A DNA stretch of 22,730 bases, from the NCBI RefSeq assembly GCF_022376445.1, contig NW_025955517.1, positions 1 to 22,730 of the forward strand. The letters run 5' to 3'. Below, one piece after another: positions 1 through 9,944 of this stretch. The first letter of the stretch is position 1, and each line of letters begins with the position of its first letter. The notes beneath the pieces were generated by a model. The model did not search any database. It saw nothing but the letters and a program-made list of their open reading frames with translations, and had not been told where the DNA came from. The DNA comes from Fomitopsis serialis (Eukaryota > Basidiomycota > Agaricomycetes > Polyporales > Fomitopsidaceae). The position numbers and the translations under genes were made by a program.

Positions 1-632
1 GCCCAGACCAACAGTAACTTCGTTCGACGCGTGTGAGGTGAGGAAGCGGGCGTACGAGTGACAGGTGTAGACTTCGGACACGAGGACAAAGTCCTTCCAG
101 TCACGCTGGGCAGCCAGAAGGCGAGAAAGTCGCCCGGGGTAGGTGATGGTGGTAAGGTGTGGTCGGAGCATGGCGAGAAGCGCGCCACGACCTTTGGAGA
201 AGGCAATCTTGTGTTTGATGTGGCCTTCAAGTATGCTTTCCAACGATCTGCGGGGGTCGTCGTAAATGAAAGACAGGTTGCGAGAGTGTAAACCACGGCG
301 TACACGTTTACATCCGGAGCTATGGAGATCTCATTGCCGTTGTCAGACACAATGTAACGAAGTTCATCTTCTCCCTGTGCGTGCTTTTCGATTTTGTACT
401 GAGCTGCGAGGCCTTCGTCGAAGATGTTTCCATGCGGCGCGAAGGAGCCGTCGTCTTGTAGTCTGCCGTAATCACCTATCTGGAGATGATATGAGCATAG
501 TAGTAGAGGCCACAGTCCGAGCAAACTTACGTTGACAGGCCTCAATGGGTCCCAGCTAGCATAGCAAGCGGTTGCCTTGAACATGAGCGAGACATACTTT
601 CGCTCAGCTGAGCGAGACGAGAATGGCCACAT
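1..632 (-). CDS. Partial gene of an uncharacterised basidiomycete protein family (5' part)
   Basis: I start this gene at the ATG at 632-630 (MWPFSSRSAERKY). Three exons join in frame: 632-531, 479-304 and 247 to the window edge. The introns are 530-480 and 303-248, with GT...AG ends. At least 174 residues are visible and the 3' end lies outside the window. Recognisable stretches are IGDYGRLQDDGSF, RYIVSDNGNEISIAP, IAFSKGRGALLAMLRP and VSEVYTCHSYARFL. From memory, this GDYG...FSK.RGA...(S/T)EV.TC..YA arrangement recurs in a family of cytosolic-looking mushroom proteins of unknown function. No signal peptide, membrane segment or known catalytic motif is visible. The coding assignment rests on exon phase agreement and the uninterrupted frame. 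The family link is recollection, and I assign no function. Confidence 0.72.
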   Translation of the reverse strand, partial: MWPFSSRSAERKYVSLMFKATACYASWDPLRPVNVSLLGLWPLLLCSYHLQIGDYGRLQDDGSFAPHGNIFDEGLAAQYKIEKHAQGEDELRYIVSDNGNEISIAPDVNVYAVVYTLATCLSFTTTPADRWKAYLKATSNTRLPSPKVVARFSPCSDHTLPPSPTPGDFLAFWLPSVTGRTLSSCPKSTPVTRTPASSPHTRRTKLLLVW

Positions 633-2334
633 GATGATATAGGACTGAGCTAGGTGGATGGGCAAATGTTGTGTGCTTGGATGGGCGCAAGAGGAGACAG
701 CGGTGGCCTTACACCCGGTAGCCACAGGACAATGATAAGTAGGTGGCGCACACTACGCATCGGGCGGGCTATTATCCAAATGCAACTGCATTGATCACAA
801 TATTAATGCGGGGTCGCTCACCACGAGACCGCCTGGGCTCTCCTGCGAAGAATGAAAAGGGGAGCCGGGACAGCGCGCCCTATATGAAGGGAAGGCCTCG
901 CGTAGGCACGAGGGACCACGCCGAGTGGCAGAGGGTCGCATCAAGGAGTACTTAACGGATACGCGTCGCTGATCTGAGACTTGCGACCGGGAAGTAACCT
1001 GGACCGCACAGATTGTTACGCTACTCGTTGCTAGGACAGCTTGGGCGGATGATGAGCAGTGATGGAGCATTGACAGTTGCCAGACTGGGCGGCATACATC
1101 TGCTCGGACCGAGAACTGCTGTGAGCCTCGATGATGCTTGCAGCAAGGGCATGGGACACGATGTCCACGATGTGCATACTTATGCTGGGAGCAGGAGTGT
1201 GATATGCGAGTGCGACATGTCCCCGCGCGCGGACGCCACGATGCATGGGGAGCCGAATGTCCAATCAGGCGAATCGGACCTCGATCCTTGAGCAGCAGCA
1301 ATGTAAGATCTGAAACAAACCTCCGCGAAGAAGACGTGAAGGAGCGGGCCCGGTCAGAGAGGCGGACGAAGAAAAATGCGTTGAGGCGTACATTGGATTG
1401 CCCCTGGGGCGCACAGGTTGGTTACAATACGAGTCAAGAACCAGCCAGATAGCGCACGCACGAGATGCTACATACACGACCGCTGCGGCTGGGCTTCAAT
1501 AGTGTCAGCCTCCACCAACAGTACTTGGACAGAGGTTGCTTCGTACGGATAGACCGAGAGCCGGTGAGCAGGAGCAAGGGTGACACCGGCGATGCTTGCG
1601 AGGTGAGCATATAACTTGCGTGTGAGGCGCGAAGTCACGGTGCGGAGATGGAGGCGCCAGCGAGGTGCTGAACGTTGAACGTTGCACGCGCACCTGCGAG
1701 AACTGAGATACAAGTCATACGACGGGCCAGCCCTGTGTTCTTGTGCGGCCTATGAGGATGAGGCTGGTGATGAGGGGCGACGGAGATGAAGCGTATGATG
1801 GCGAGAGAGAGGTGGGTCGGATGCGAGACGGCGGTGAATAGCATGTCCGCTTCAGGCAAGTCCCTTCGAGCGATCCTTGTCTCTCGCCGCCGCCGCCTCT
1901 CCCAGCGTCTCCCAGCCTGCAGTCCTGCTCGCTGCCCTCTCTCGGCGACACCCTCAGCAGGCTCTCTCGCTCGCCCAGAGAGTTTGCCCGCACAACGTCT
2001 CACACGGTCGCTTCGCGAACGCATCCGAAAGCGGCGACAGAGTCACCCTCCGCCTGCGCAGGGGTCATGGGACGCTGCACTCTCTCGCTGCTTTCAAATC
2101 GTTCCTCATCCTCCAGCACCCTGCGGCCCCTTTCCGACCGTCGTATTGTCCATTCCGGACCGACGCTAGCGTCCACGGACTACCGTCGGAATGATGTCTC
2201 TGCGCCCTCGACCTACATATGCGCCACGGCACTTCAACGCCCGTAGACATCTGCCCTTGGCCTATCTATCGCTCTCGGCATCCACACAGGAACCACTGCG
2301 TACGCGCTAGTCCGACTTTGAGCTTATCGTCGTA
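633..2334. other. Intergenic region without a supportable gene
   Basis: This 1.7-kb stretch lies between the divergent starts of the partial family gene and the epimerase gene, so it must hold both promoters. The open frames here overlap one another on both strands, lack family-like motifs and do not splice into anything convincing. A short direct repeat of TGAACGT occurs near 1668-1682. The last 450 bp before the epimerase is pyrimidine-rich on the plus strand, which is common upstream of basidiomycete genes. I see no tRNA-like or rRNA-like sequence. Confidence 0.6.
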
Positions 2335-3571
2335 ATGTCGCCCCCGCTTTCTTTCACCGCCACGCGCGCCCTCGCCGTGCCGCAAGACGAGTTCGACGCC
2401 GCGCCCCAAAAGCCCGTCGTCGTCGTCACTGGCGGCTCCGGAAAGCTCGGTCGTGCCACCGTCGTCGACCTGCAGCAGCATGGCTGGCAGGTCATCAACA
2501 TCGACCGCGCGCCTCCGCCCAAAGACGCGCCCAAGGACGTCATCTACATGTACACGGACCTCGAGAACATGGGTCAGGTCATGGAGAACCTCATCGAGGT
2601 TGACACGGTGAGCTGCATCGTTATCGTCACCGCTCACGACCCACTGATAGCGTGGCGTAGAAATACAAGGCTCCGGTTGCCGTCGTGCATCTTGCGGCTT
2701 TGCCGGCTCCTGGTATGGCAGCCTCTTCTACCCAGTTCCAGCTGAACGTCATGGCGTACGTCTCAATACGCAACATCTACATTCGTTTCCCTGACGCCTG
2801 AGCTCTCCACAGAACGTACAACATCCTTGAGGCATCGCGCAAGCTCGGCATCAAGAACCTCGTACTCGCTTCCTCCGAGACGCTCCTTGGTCTCCCGTTT
2901 GCACCCTGGATTCCAGATTATATTCCCGTCGACGAGAACTCGCCGCGTCGCCCAGAGAGCGCGTACTCGCTCAGCAAGCTCGTCGGAGAGGTACCAGGTA
3001 GCTCGTCCCTAAGCCGACGCCAACTGACAAAGTCCGCAGGTAATGGCGGAGGAGTACTGCCGATGGGACCCGACCACCAAAGTCATTTCCCTGCGCTTCT
3101 CAAACGTACAGGCGCTGGAAGACTACAAAGACTTTGACGGCTGGCAGCACGACCCGAAGCTCCGGAAATGGAAGTGCGTGTCTGCGGGTCTGTCGTCGCG
3201 TTTACCGCAGAACTGACGGACAGGTGGCACTTCGGCTGGGACTTTGCTTGTGCTGGTAGCCTGTTCGGGTACATCGACGCTCGCGATGGTGCACAGGCGA
3301 TCCGTAAGGGCCTCGAGTCGAAGGCAACCGGACACCACCAGTATCTCATTGCGAATTCGGTGCGCTCCGCCTGGAAGATCACGTACATATGATCCCATTC
3401 TGACATCGCATTCCGCAGAACACGACGATGCGAAAGCCGAACTCGGAGATCGTGCCGCTGTGCTTCCCAGGCGTCCCTTACACGCCGACGAAAGGTTCGA
3501 ACGACACGCTCCTCAGCATCGAGAAGGCGCGCAAGGAGCTCGGGTACGAACCTCAGCACAACTGGTACTAG
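2335..3571 (+). CDS. NAD-dependent epimerase/dehydratase (extended SDR family)
   Basis: Six exons (2335-2607, 2661-2755, 2813-2990, 3040-3173, 3224-3359, 3419-3571) join in frame to 322 aa, a normal length for extended short-chain dehydrogenases. All introns are 49-59 nt with GT...AG ends. The Rossmann nucleotide-binding motif TGGSGKLG lies at residues 32-39, and the acidic residue D57 at the end of strand 2 favours NAD(H). The catalytic pair is Y174-x3-K178 (YSLSK), with serine or threonine of the triad likely in LASSETL around 142-147. The C-terminal half has the substrate-domain pattern SLFGYIDARDGAQAI, as in sugar-nucleotide epimerases. The protein probably acts in the cytosol on a nucleotide sugar or related alcohol, but the substrate cannot be read from the sequence. 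The start ATG is preceded by a pyrimidine-rich leader. The gene shows no damage. Confidence 0.9.
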
Positions 3572-4263
3572 GCGCGCCCTCGGCTGGCGTTGTATATGTA
3601 CGGGACATGTACATTATCTGGGTACTATGCGCGCGATGAGGTCGCCACAGACGTGTATTATTACATCACATGACCGTTCCAAGATCAATTTTTTCGCATG
3701 TCTGCCCTGCCCTGAATTCACCGCCTATAAAACGCTCGCCTCGACAACTAGAAGCCTCAGAACATACTCAGCTAGGATCTATTTTATAGGTACTAACTCG
3801 AGTCTCGCACGTTTATTCGTGCCACATCCTTCTTGTCCAGTCGATGACAACAGCGCCCGCTCGTTATGCAGAGCACAGGTCGACTTCGGTCGACGCGAGG
3901 ACGTTTGGTTCGTCCCTCGTCCGCGCCCCTTGGGGCCGGATGGGGACTTGCCAGCGAGTAGGGCGTATGTCTGATGGATACCCTGTTTGTTCTACTTGTT
4001 CATGTATGTCATGTTGCAATTTAATTGGTCTCGTCTGGTTCATACCTCGGGCGTTCTTTTGCTGGTTAGCCGGAGCTTGGTACTGCGTTGTGTGCGACAC
4101 TGCGATTGTGTATGCTATCCGAGGGTCACTAGCACTCTATGAATTCGTCCAATCTGTGCATGTGAATGAAAGGTATGCGACGGACGGAATGTGTGCAAGG
4201 TGAGCAGGCACGCATACAGACTCAATGTGACCGTACAATGGCTCAATGGTATCCTTTCTAGTG
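3572..4263. other. Intergenic region; TATA-like site, no clear gene
   Basis: This stretch holds the 3' flank of the epimerase gene and the 3' flank of the minus-strand gene ending at 4264. A good TATA-like sequence (TATAAAA, 3726-3732) lies about 120 nt before an ATG at 3844 that opens a 119-codon plus-strand frame. That frame encodes a Cys/Trp-rich segment with no recognisable family, so I do not call it a gene. A small secreted or membrane protein remains possible. Confidence 0.4.
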
Positions 4264-4948
4264 TCATGGCACGGCCTCGCCCTGCTTGCGCTCACCGTCG
4301 TTTGTGAATGCGAGGTTGAAGCCCAGTACGACGTTCAGCTGTCAGGACGGTCGCAGGCCGTATGCAGCCCATCTCTGCCATGACGGCCCGCGTGTACACG
4401 GTGATGTTTTCAATCATGTCCCGACGATGGACCGTTTTCCCTGCCTCGTTCGTCGCACTGATCCTAAGCGTCGACGTTCGGGACCCGTGGTACCGCAGAA
4501 TAGGCGTCCCGCCTCTTCCGATTGTCATGATAGAAGGCACTACTTGGTCAGCGAGCGCACAGCCCGGCCCCGGCGTACGGCGTGTCCCAGCGCTGGTGGA
4601 ATAGCATCCCATCCACATGCTAAGGCACGCCGACGTGGTGCCGTACCCTCCCACCCTTGCGTCAATGGATCCCCGGATAGACAACGCAAGCTGACAAAAA
4701 CTGAACTCACGGAACATGCTCGGGCGATTCGTGCGAGCATAGCCCGCCACCGAGCCGCCATGTGAAGCGGCGCTATTCTCTGCCGTCGTGTGAAGCCATT
4801 GATTGTCGATCGCAGGTCTGTCCACCGTCGTTCAACCCAGCAACGAGCGCTGCACACTGACTTGCCCGTCCGTAGCCTTTAGTTCCAGAGGCACTGGGGC
4901 GCAGGCAGGTGTTGTGACAGGGACCCGGGTCTTAGTACTCGAGAGCAT
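4264..4948 (-). CDS. Probable spliced gene, product unknown
   Basis: Several coding-looking pieces line up on the minus strand. A start at 4948-4946 opens with MLSSTKTRVPVTTPACAPVP. Further on come stretches such as LADQVVPSIMTIGRGG and RTSTLRISATNEAGKTVHRR. A last exon reads LNVVLGFNLAFTNDGERKQG and ends at TGA 4266-4264. A 60-nt-scale intron with donor GTGTAC and acceptor GACAG would join MIENIT to LNVVLG. Another intron with donor GTGAGT near 4710 is plausible. The pieces in the middle (about 4600-4850) fall in different frames, so the model is incomplete or carries frameshifts like its neighbour. I do not recognise the family. The gene is divergent from the monooxygenase with 183 bp between starts, so the two may share a promoter. 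Confidence 0.4.
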
Positions 4949-5131
4949 CTTCACGAAGAATCGGTGTGTATGACTTCGAGGGAAAGCAGGCCGCCAAAAC
5001 GGCAGAAGCGGTCACCCGCGAGCCAGCTCCGCAGAGCTCTTTGCAAGAAACGAGAAGAATGAGAGAGTTGCCAGCCTATCTTATCCCTTAAATGTCCGAT
5101 GAGCCATAGCTGAGTGCTGTGTTGTACGACC
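4949..5131. promoter_or_regulatory. Short divergent promoter region between unknown gene and FAD monooxygenase
   Basis: The 183 bp between the two predicted ATGs (4948 on minus, 5132 on plus) must hold both upstream regions. The monooxygenase ATG sits in GACCATGG, a favourable start context. No clear TATA box or named operator is visible. Shared regulation is an inference from geometry and depends on the minus-strand gene being real. Confidence 0.3.
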
Positions 5132-6963
5132 ATGGGAGTTCCAGCGACGAGTCCGAAACCGCGATTCCGTGTTGCAATATGGTCAGTCTCATTGCGATAT
5201 TGGTGTCTACCGCTGAATATGCGCATAGCGGCGCGGGTATAGCAGGACTGGCACTCGCTACAGTGCTCGGGAAGTACGAACAAAAGGACTCACCCCTTGA
5301 AGTCACCATCTACGAAAGACAACCTGAGATGGCGGTGTTCGGTGCAGGGATCAGCGTTTGGCAGCGGACTTGGAGAGTCATGCAGCTGCTGGGAATCGAC
5401 GACCAGTTGGCTCGTGCGTCCGAGAGACCTCCTGTCAAAGCGATCGGTGAGTGGTATGTAGAAAATGTACCGTGTAGTACTTACAGCCTTGACTTGAGGT
5501 CCTGGTTTTGTGTACAGGCGTGCCGATAGAACAAACGACACTTACAATTATTACACGGTTATGCTGCCTTGTAGGCTTCCGATCTTACTGAATTTCCGCT
5601 CGCTGACAACTGAGACTGAAGACGGATCATCCACGATGCACCGCGCCGATTTGGTGCAAGTGCTCCTCCAGAACGTACCACAGTCATATTCTATCCGTAT
5701 GGGAAAGAGACTGGTCAGCTACACCGAGGTCGTAGACGGCTACGGAGACACCAAGTACTACGAGCTGCAATTCACCGACGGGACGACCGCAGAGGCCGAC
5801 GTCGTTATCGGAGCTGATGGTATCAAGTCAGCTGTGCGCATGTCGATGTACGACGCCGCTCACCGACAGACTGCGCCGCGAGGTCGATCGAGGGCACTGT
5901 CCGAGATGCTCTGCGGCGACGCCAAAGTGGACAGGCATCATCACCTACAGACCCTCATACCGACCGAGAAGCTCAGGGCGATTGACCCCGAGCATCAAGG
6001 GTTCCGGTATACTTTATGTGTAAGTGTAGAAAGCCTCCCCATTTGTGACGTACCCGACTCATTATCGTAACCGACCTCATCGCTAGTATTCTGGCAAGTC
6101 AAAGGTAAGAACCACCGCGACGACGCGATATACAGGCTGACGAAGAGGCGACAGCATGTCGTTTCCTACCCGGTCTCGCACGGAGGCTTCATCATTGGAT
6201 CGGATCAAACGAGGCCGGAGGGAGGGGACCATATATGAAGGAAAGTCGGCCGAAGAAGCCCCCAAAGAAGAGATCTTGGAGCTCTTCGACGGCTGGGAGA
6301 AGAGGTCCAGGACATGACCCAGGTACGTAGAGTCGCGACGAATCACTGGGCGCACGCTGAGGGTCCACTCGCAGTGCGTCGAGAAACCCACTCGTTGGGT
6401 CATCAACATGATATCAGGACTACCCTTCTCCGTTCGTGGTCGGGCAGCCTTGCTGGGCGATGCCGTACGTTTCGCGGCTTCGATGTGCTGGAACGACCGT
6501 TGAACGGTGCTCTACTAGGTGCATGCGATGGAGATCACCTCGTGCCGGCGCTGGACAAAGCATCGAAGTGCGTCAAATTTTCGCGTCGCAGCACTCGAAA
6601 CTAACGACGCGCCTGCAGGACGCGTACATCCTCGGAAGACTGCTCGCTCACCCCCTCACGACCCTCGACCGCGTCCACGACGTCCTCCGCATCTACCAAG
6701 CGTCCGGCTCTCGTTCGCGAACACGATATTCGAGCGCGCCCGCGAGACGGGCCGGATGTGCGAGTTCAACTGGCCCGGCCAGTACGACGGGAACGACTGC
6801 CTCGACGAGCGCGAGCAGCTTGACAGCTCGGAAAGTCGATCTATCGGAACTGGCAGTGGCGTGGCGCGAATCGTTCGACGAGCAGTGGGATGTGGCGGAG
6901 TGGGCCATCGAGCAATTCCTGCATGTCGACGGCAGAAGGTCCAGGCGGAGTGATGATCCCTAG
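5132..6963 (+). CDS. FAD-dependent monooxygenase, salicylate-hydroxylase-like, with frameshifts
   Basis: This flavoprotein hydroxylase (group A) would use FAD and NAD(P)H to hydroxylate a small aromatic or similar substrate. Eight exons are inferred: 5132-5181, 5229-5446, 5575-6019, 6087-6104, 6155-6322, 6375-6464, 6519-6567 and 6619-6963, about 461 aa and normal for the family. The FAD-binding GAGIAG lies at residues 18-23 and depends on removing the 47-nt first intron. The second motif GADGIKSAVR is near 5814-5840, and the third FAD motif reads GDAVHAM across intron 6465-6518. HRADLVQVLL, KPTRWVIN and MCEFNWPG are typical family stretches. About eight one-base losses break the frame, near 5580, 5612, 5870-5895, 5953, 6294, 6531-6537, 6703 and 6835. 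Every splice site and motif is otherwise retained. Either the gene is recently dead or the consensus sequence is wrong. The last third has an inverted decayed copy at 19491-19984. Confidence 0.8.
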
Positions 6964-6974
6964 AGCACATTTAG
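6417..6974 (+). repeat. Long inverted repeat, arm 1 (3' end of the FAD monooxygenase)
   Basis: This arm starts inside the sixth exon, covers introns 6465-6518 and 6568-6618 and the stop codon, and ends about 11 nt after the stop at GAGCACATTTAG. Its reverse complement is found, with substitutions and internal deletions, at 19491-19984. The matching stretch begins at ACTACCCTTCTC on this arm. Because introns and 3' flank are included, the copy was made from DNA and not from an mRNA. Confidence 0.85.
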
Positions 6975-7235
6975 AGAGATTTCGACGCTGGGAATAGAGC
7001 AGGCCATTTACCGCAGTCGTTCGCATCAGCACACGAGGTATCTTGAAGCTTGAGGATGGCGAGTGCTTGAGCGAAAACCGCCGGGACAGCGAATGAATGA
7101 GCTGCAAACGAAAGCACAATGACATCAAAACAATCTAGCTACTTCATACAGCACGACATATGGATTGAATATTATTACAGAGCATCGACGGCACAGTTCG
7201 TGAGATGATACCAGGAGAGACCCAAAAACATGTAT

Positions 7236-9944
7236 TTACATTTCCTCCTTCTTCAGCCACTCGTCGTCGTTGGAGTTGTTCGCCTCGGCCGCGTCGACCG
7301 CCTCGAGCAGGTCGGCATCGGCGTCCGCGTCCGCATCGACCTCCGCGTCGGCGTCAGCGTCGGCATCAGCATCGGCATCAGCGTCGGCGTCCATGTCGGC
7401 GTCGGACCGCGAGTTGCCACCGCTCGCCCGCGAGCCGTCAGAGCCTCTCGGCGATCCTCGCGCAGACAGCGGAACGCCGTTTGGGACGCCGTTCAGCGGC
7501 GGCGAGTTGCTGAGCGAGCTGCTGCGGTCAGTCGATCGAGGGTTGTGTGGCGCCCGTCCGGCGGGGCTCTGCCCGCGGGAGCCCTGGGCCGCGGGATGCG
7601 GTCTCGCTCCATCTCGTACGCGTCGTCGTCGTCGCCGACAGACGCGCCGGGCAGGGTGGCGATGTACGGCGGTGTCGGGGGAGACCGTTGCGAGCCCAAG
7701 TGGCCGGGCGGCGGGGACGCTGGCTGCGTTCTCACGTCCTCACGGACGCGCTCGTGACGGGAATACGGCGACGTCATGGATGAACTCCCGCCGAGATGTC
7801 GTGAGGATTGGGAATGGGAGTAGGGGTGGGAAGCGGGAAGGGTGTCCGTGCGGTGCAGGGAGCGATCGGGGCCGGGTCCATGTCCGTTGAGGGTGCTGTG
7901 GTGGTGGGAGGACGGATGGATTGCCGCGGGGGGCTGGTGGTGATGGGAAAGGCCCATGGCGAGCTGGCCGTCTATGGTGCCGCGCCGCTCGACGCGCTTC
8001 ATCTTTTTTCGGCAGCTGTGCATCGCGTCAGCCAGGCGTGCGGTGGGAAGACATGAGGCGGGCTCACCGGTCGCACACTGTGCCCGGGCCTTCGGGCCCT
8101 GGACCCCACTTCTCGACGCATTTCCCTTCCTTGTACCGCCCTGGCAGGCCGCACTGGCGGCAGATGCGCTGCCCCTGGGCGTTTGTGGGCGGGAAACCGC
8201 CGCCGCCCATGACCGATGGGCCCGAAATGACAGATCCGTTGGGACCTGTGAATCAACGTCTGATGAGCACGGGGTGGCGGGGACGCGAGATGAGCTGCAC
8301 GTACCGAGGGTAAGGACGCTTCCGTTGGGGCCGAGGCTGCCAGAGCTGGCCGCGCCGGACAACTTGCTCTTCTTGACGGGCGCCCCAGTGACCGGCGGCG
8401 CGAAGATGTGTGTCTGGTAGGTCTGCATCTGGCCGGGAGCGCCCAGCGGGCCGCCTGCGCCTGGATGCCCCGGGATCGGCGAGACACCGCCACTGCCGGG
8501 GGAGCCGCCGCCAGGACCTGCGAAGGACGCGGATGGGTGAAGGGGGCCGTGGGCAGACGAATGGGACGCACCTCGAGAGCGGGAATGCGGGACGGCGAGG
8601 TAGTCGCGGCCGATGGGAGACTGGGAGCGGTGGCGCACGCGGGGCATGGGCATCTGCTGCGAGGGGTGAGTGAGCGACTGCGAGTGCGGGCGGCCCATGA
8701 GGACGCCCTGGCGGTCGTGGTCGTCGCCCGTCGTCGCCTCGAGGAGCATTTCGTCGACGCTCATGGAGCTCTCGCGGCTCCTCGAATGGGAGTGGGGGAC
8801 CGTGAGCGTCCGCGGCGGCGGGAGTGGTGGGTCGGGCGGCCAGAGGCGTCGACGTATCGGATCTGGACGGAGTCGTCGCGTTCACGGTGCGAGTGCGTGC
8901 GGTACGACGGCTGGCTGGAGGCGCTGTAGTAGGGGTGGAGGGCGGGCACGCTCGCGCTGCCCGAGTGCTGGAGCGGGACGAGGCCGGGGTCGTGGCGGCC
9001 GTTCATGTAGCTGTAGCGCGGGGAGGCGGACGGCTGGGCGCAGGCATGAGACAGAGCTGGCGAGAGGCGCAGAAGACTACTCACGGACACGCTGTACTGG
9101 CGCGGGCGGTCGACGGGGTCGCGTTCGCCGCGCATGCGCTTGGGCGGTGGGGGCCTCCGGGGCCGGTGAGGCCTCCGGGGTAGCCGTCGAGGCTGCCTGA
9201 ACGGGGCCGGACGCGGCTTGTGGCGTTGGGGACGGGGGCGGGGGAGGGTCGGAAAGGGCGGGCGGTGGCTGGAGGTGGTGCGGGGAGGCAGGGACTTCAT
9301 GGGGGGGAGGGCGTGGTGGTGCTGCTGGGAGTGGGGATGGCTGGACGAGGGGCCCGCGGCGTGGACGGGGACGAGGACGAGCTGGCCGCCGCCGTCTGCG
9401 ACGATGCGGGAGAAGGACATGCGGGCGTCGGCTGCGCGGACCTCGATGGTGTTGAGGTAGTGGTTGAGCTCGGTCCAGGCGTCCTGGATGACGCGGAGAC
9501 GCGCCTCGGCGTCGTCGCGGGCGACCTCTGCGCGCTCGACGCGTGCCTCCGCGTCGAGGATGGCCTTCACGGCAGACTCGGGCAGCGGCTGGGGCTGGCC
9601 GTTCGCGGGCGTGGCGGACGGCGAGGCCGTGTCTGCGGGCGGGCGGGGCTGGGTGGGCGACGCGGCGGGCTGGGTGAGGTGCGCGAGGAGCCGCTCCGCC
9701 TTGTCTGCGCGCCGGCGGGCCCGGGAGAGCTCGTGGCGGAGGCCGTCGGCGTCGCGGAGGGCGTCGGAGAGGAGGGCGGCGAGCTGGGCGGGCGACTGGC
9801 TGCCGAGTGGCGTGGACCCGTTCGACGCCGGCTTTGCGGGGACGGACGCGGGGGCGGCGCGGGCGGGGAGCGGGCCGGGGGGGCGGCGACGGGGACGGGG
9901 ACGGGGGCTGGGGCGGGCGGGGGCGGGCGGGGCGACGAGGACAT
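7236..9944 (-). CDS. Coiled-coil, low-complexity protein with an atypical Cys-rich putative zinc-binding motif
   Basis: Four exons are inferred: 9944-9085, 9033-8305, 8245-8068 and 8015-7236, about 850 aa, with introns of 51, 59 and 52 nt. From the N-terminus there is a Pro/Ala-rich segment and two coiled-coil stretches (LRHELSRARRRADKAERLL and AEARVERAEVARDDAEARLR). A Pro-rich linker with PPPPKRMRGERD, a possible nuclear signal, and Ser/Arg/His-rich regions follow. A Cys motif comes next: CRQCGLPG, then KCVEKW, then CDRCRKKMKR, i.e. C-x2-C-x10-C-x14-C-x2-C followed by basic residues. It resembles GATA-type fingers in outline but the loop is longer (25 residues). The C-terminus is an (Asp-Ala)n tract ending DDEWLKKEEM. 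A nuclear regulator is the likely role (inference). Apparent one-base losses occur in runs at 9877-9883, about 9282-9293, 8794-8798 and 7582-7584, and one or more near 9150-9180. The exact start is uncertain. Confidence 0.65.
7311..7405 (-). repeat. Hexanucleotide repeat encoding an Asp-Ala tract
   Basis: Imperfect GCGTCG/GCATCG units in tandem encode, on the minus strand, alternating Asp-Ala broken once by Glu-Val, just before the C-terminal LLEAVDAAEANN. The unit is six bases, so gain or loss of units keeps the frame. The tract gives the putative DNA-binding protein a strongly acidic tail, which could serve as an activation segment (inference). Confidence 0.8.
9838..9940 (+). repeat. G-run tract with G-quadruplex potential
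   Basis: The plus strand carries many closely spaced runs of three to seven G (for example GGGGACGGGGACGGGGGC near 9891-9909, and a G7 run at 9877-9883). On the minus strand this encodes the Pro/Ala-rich N-terminus of the zinc-binding protein, right after its predicted ATG. At least four G-runs with loops under eight bases are present, which meets the usual quadruplex pattern. The tract is also where one apparent frameshift falls. Confidence 0.65.

Noticed and set aside
601..614. 14-bp perfect palindrome CGCTCAGCTGAGCG
   Set aside because: It lies inside exon 1 of the left-edge gene, and nothing else suggests an operator.
795..1301. Minus-strand frame of 168 codons
   Set aside because: It has no family-like motif and no sensible codon pattern, and it overlaps several other frames of similar length.
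3844..4203. 119-codon plus-strand frame downstream of a TATA-like site
   Set aside because: It is Cys/Trp-rich and atypical, with no family resemblance. The TATA-like site alone is not enough.
7270..7890. Plus-strand frame rich in Ser-Ala repeats
   Set aside because: It is the opposite-strand shadow of the Asp-Ala repeat and the C-terminal exon of the Cys-motif gene.
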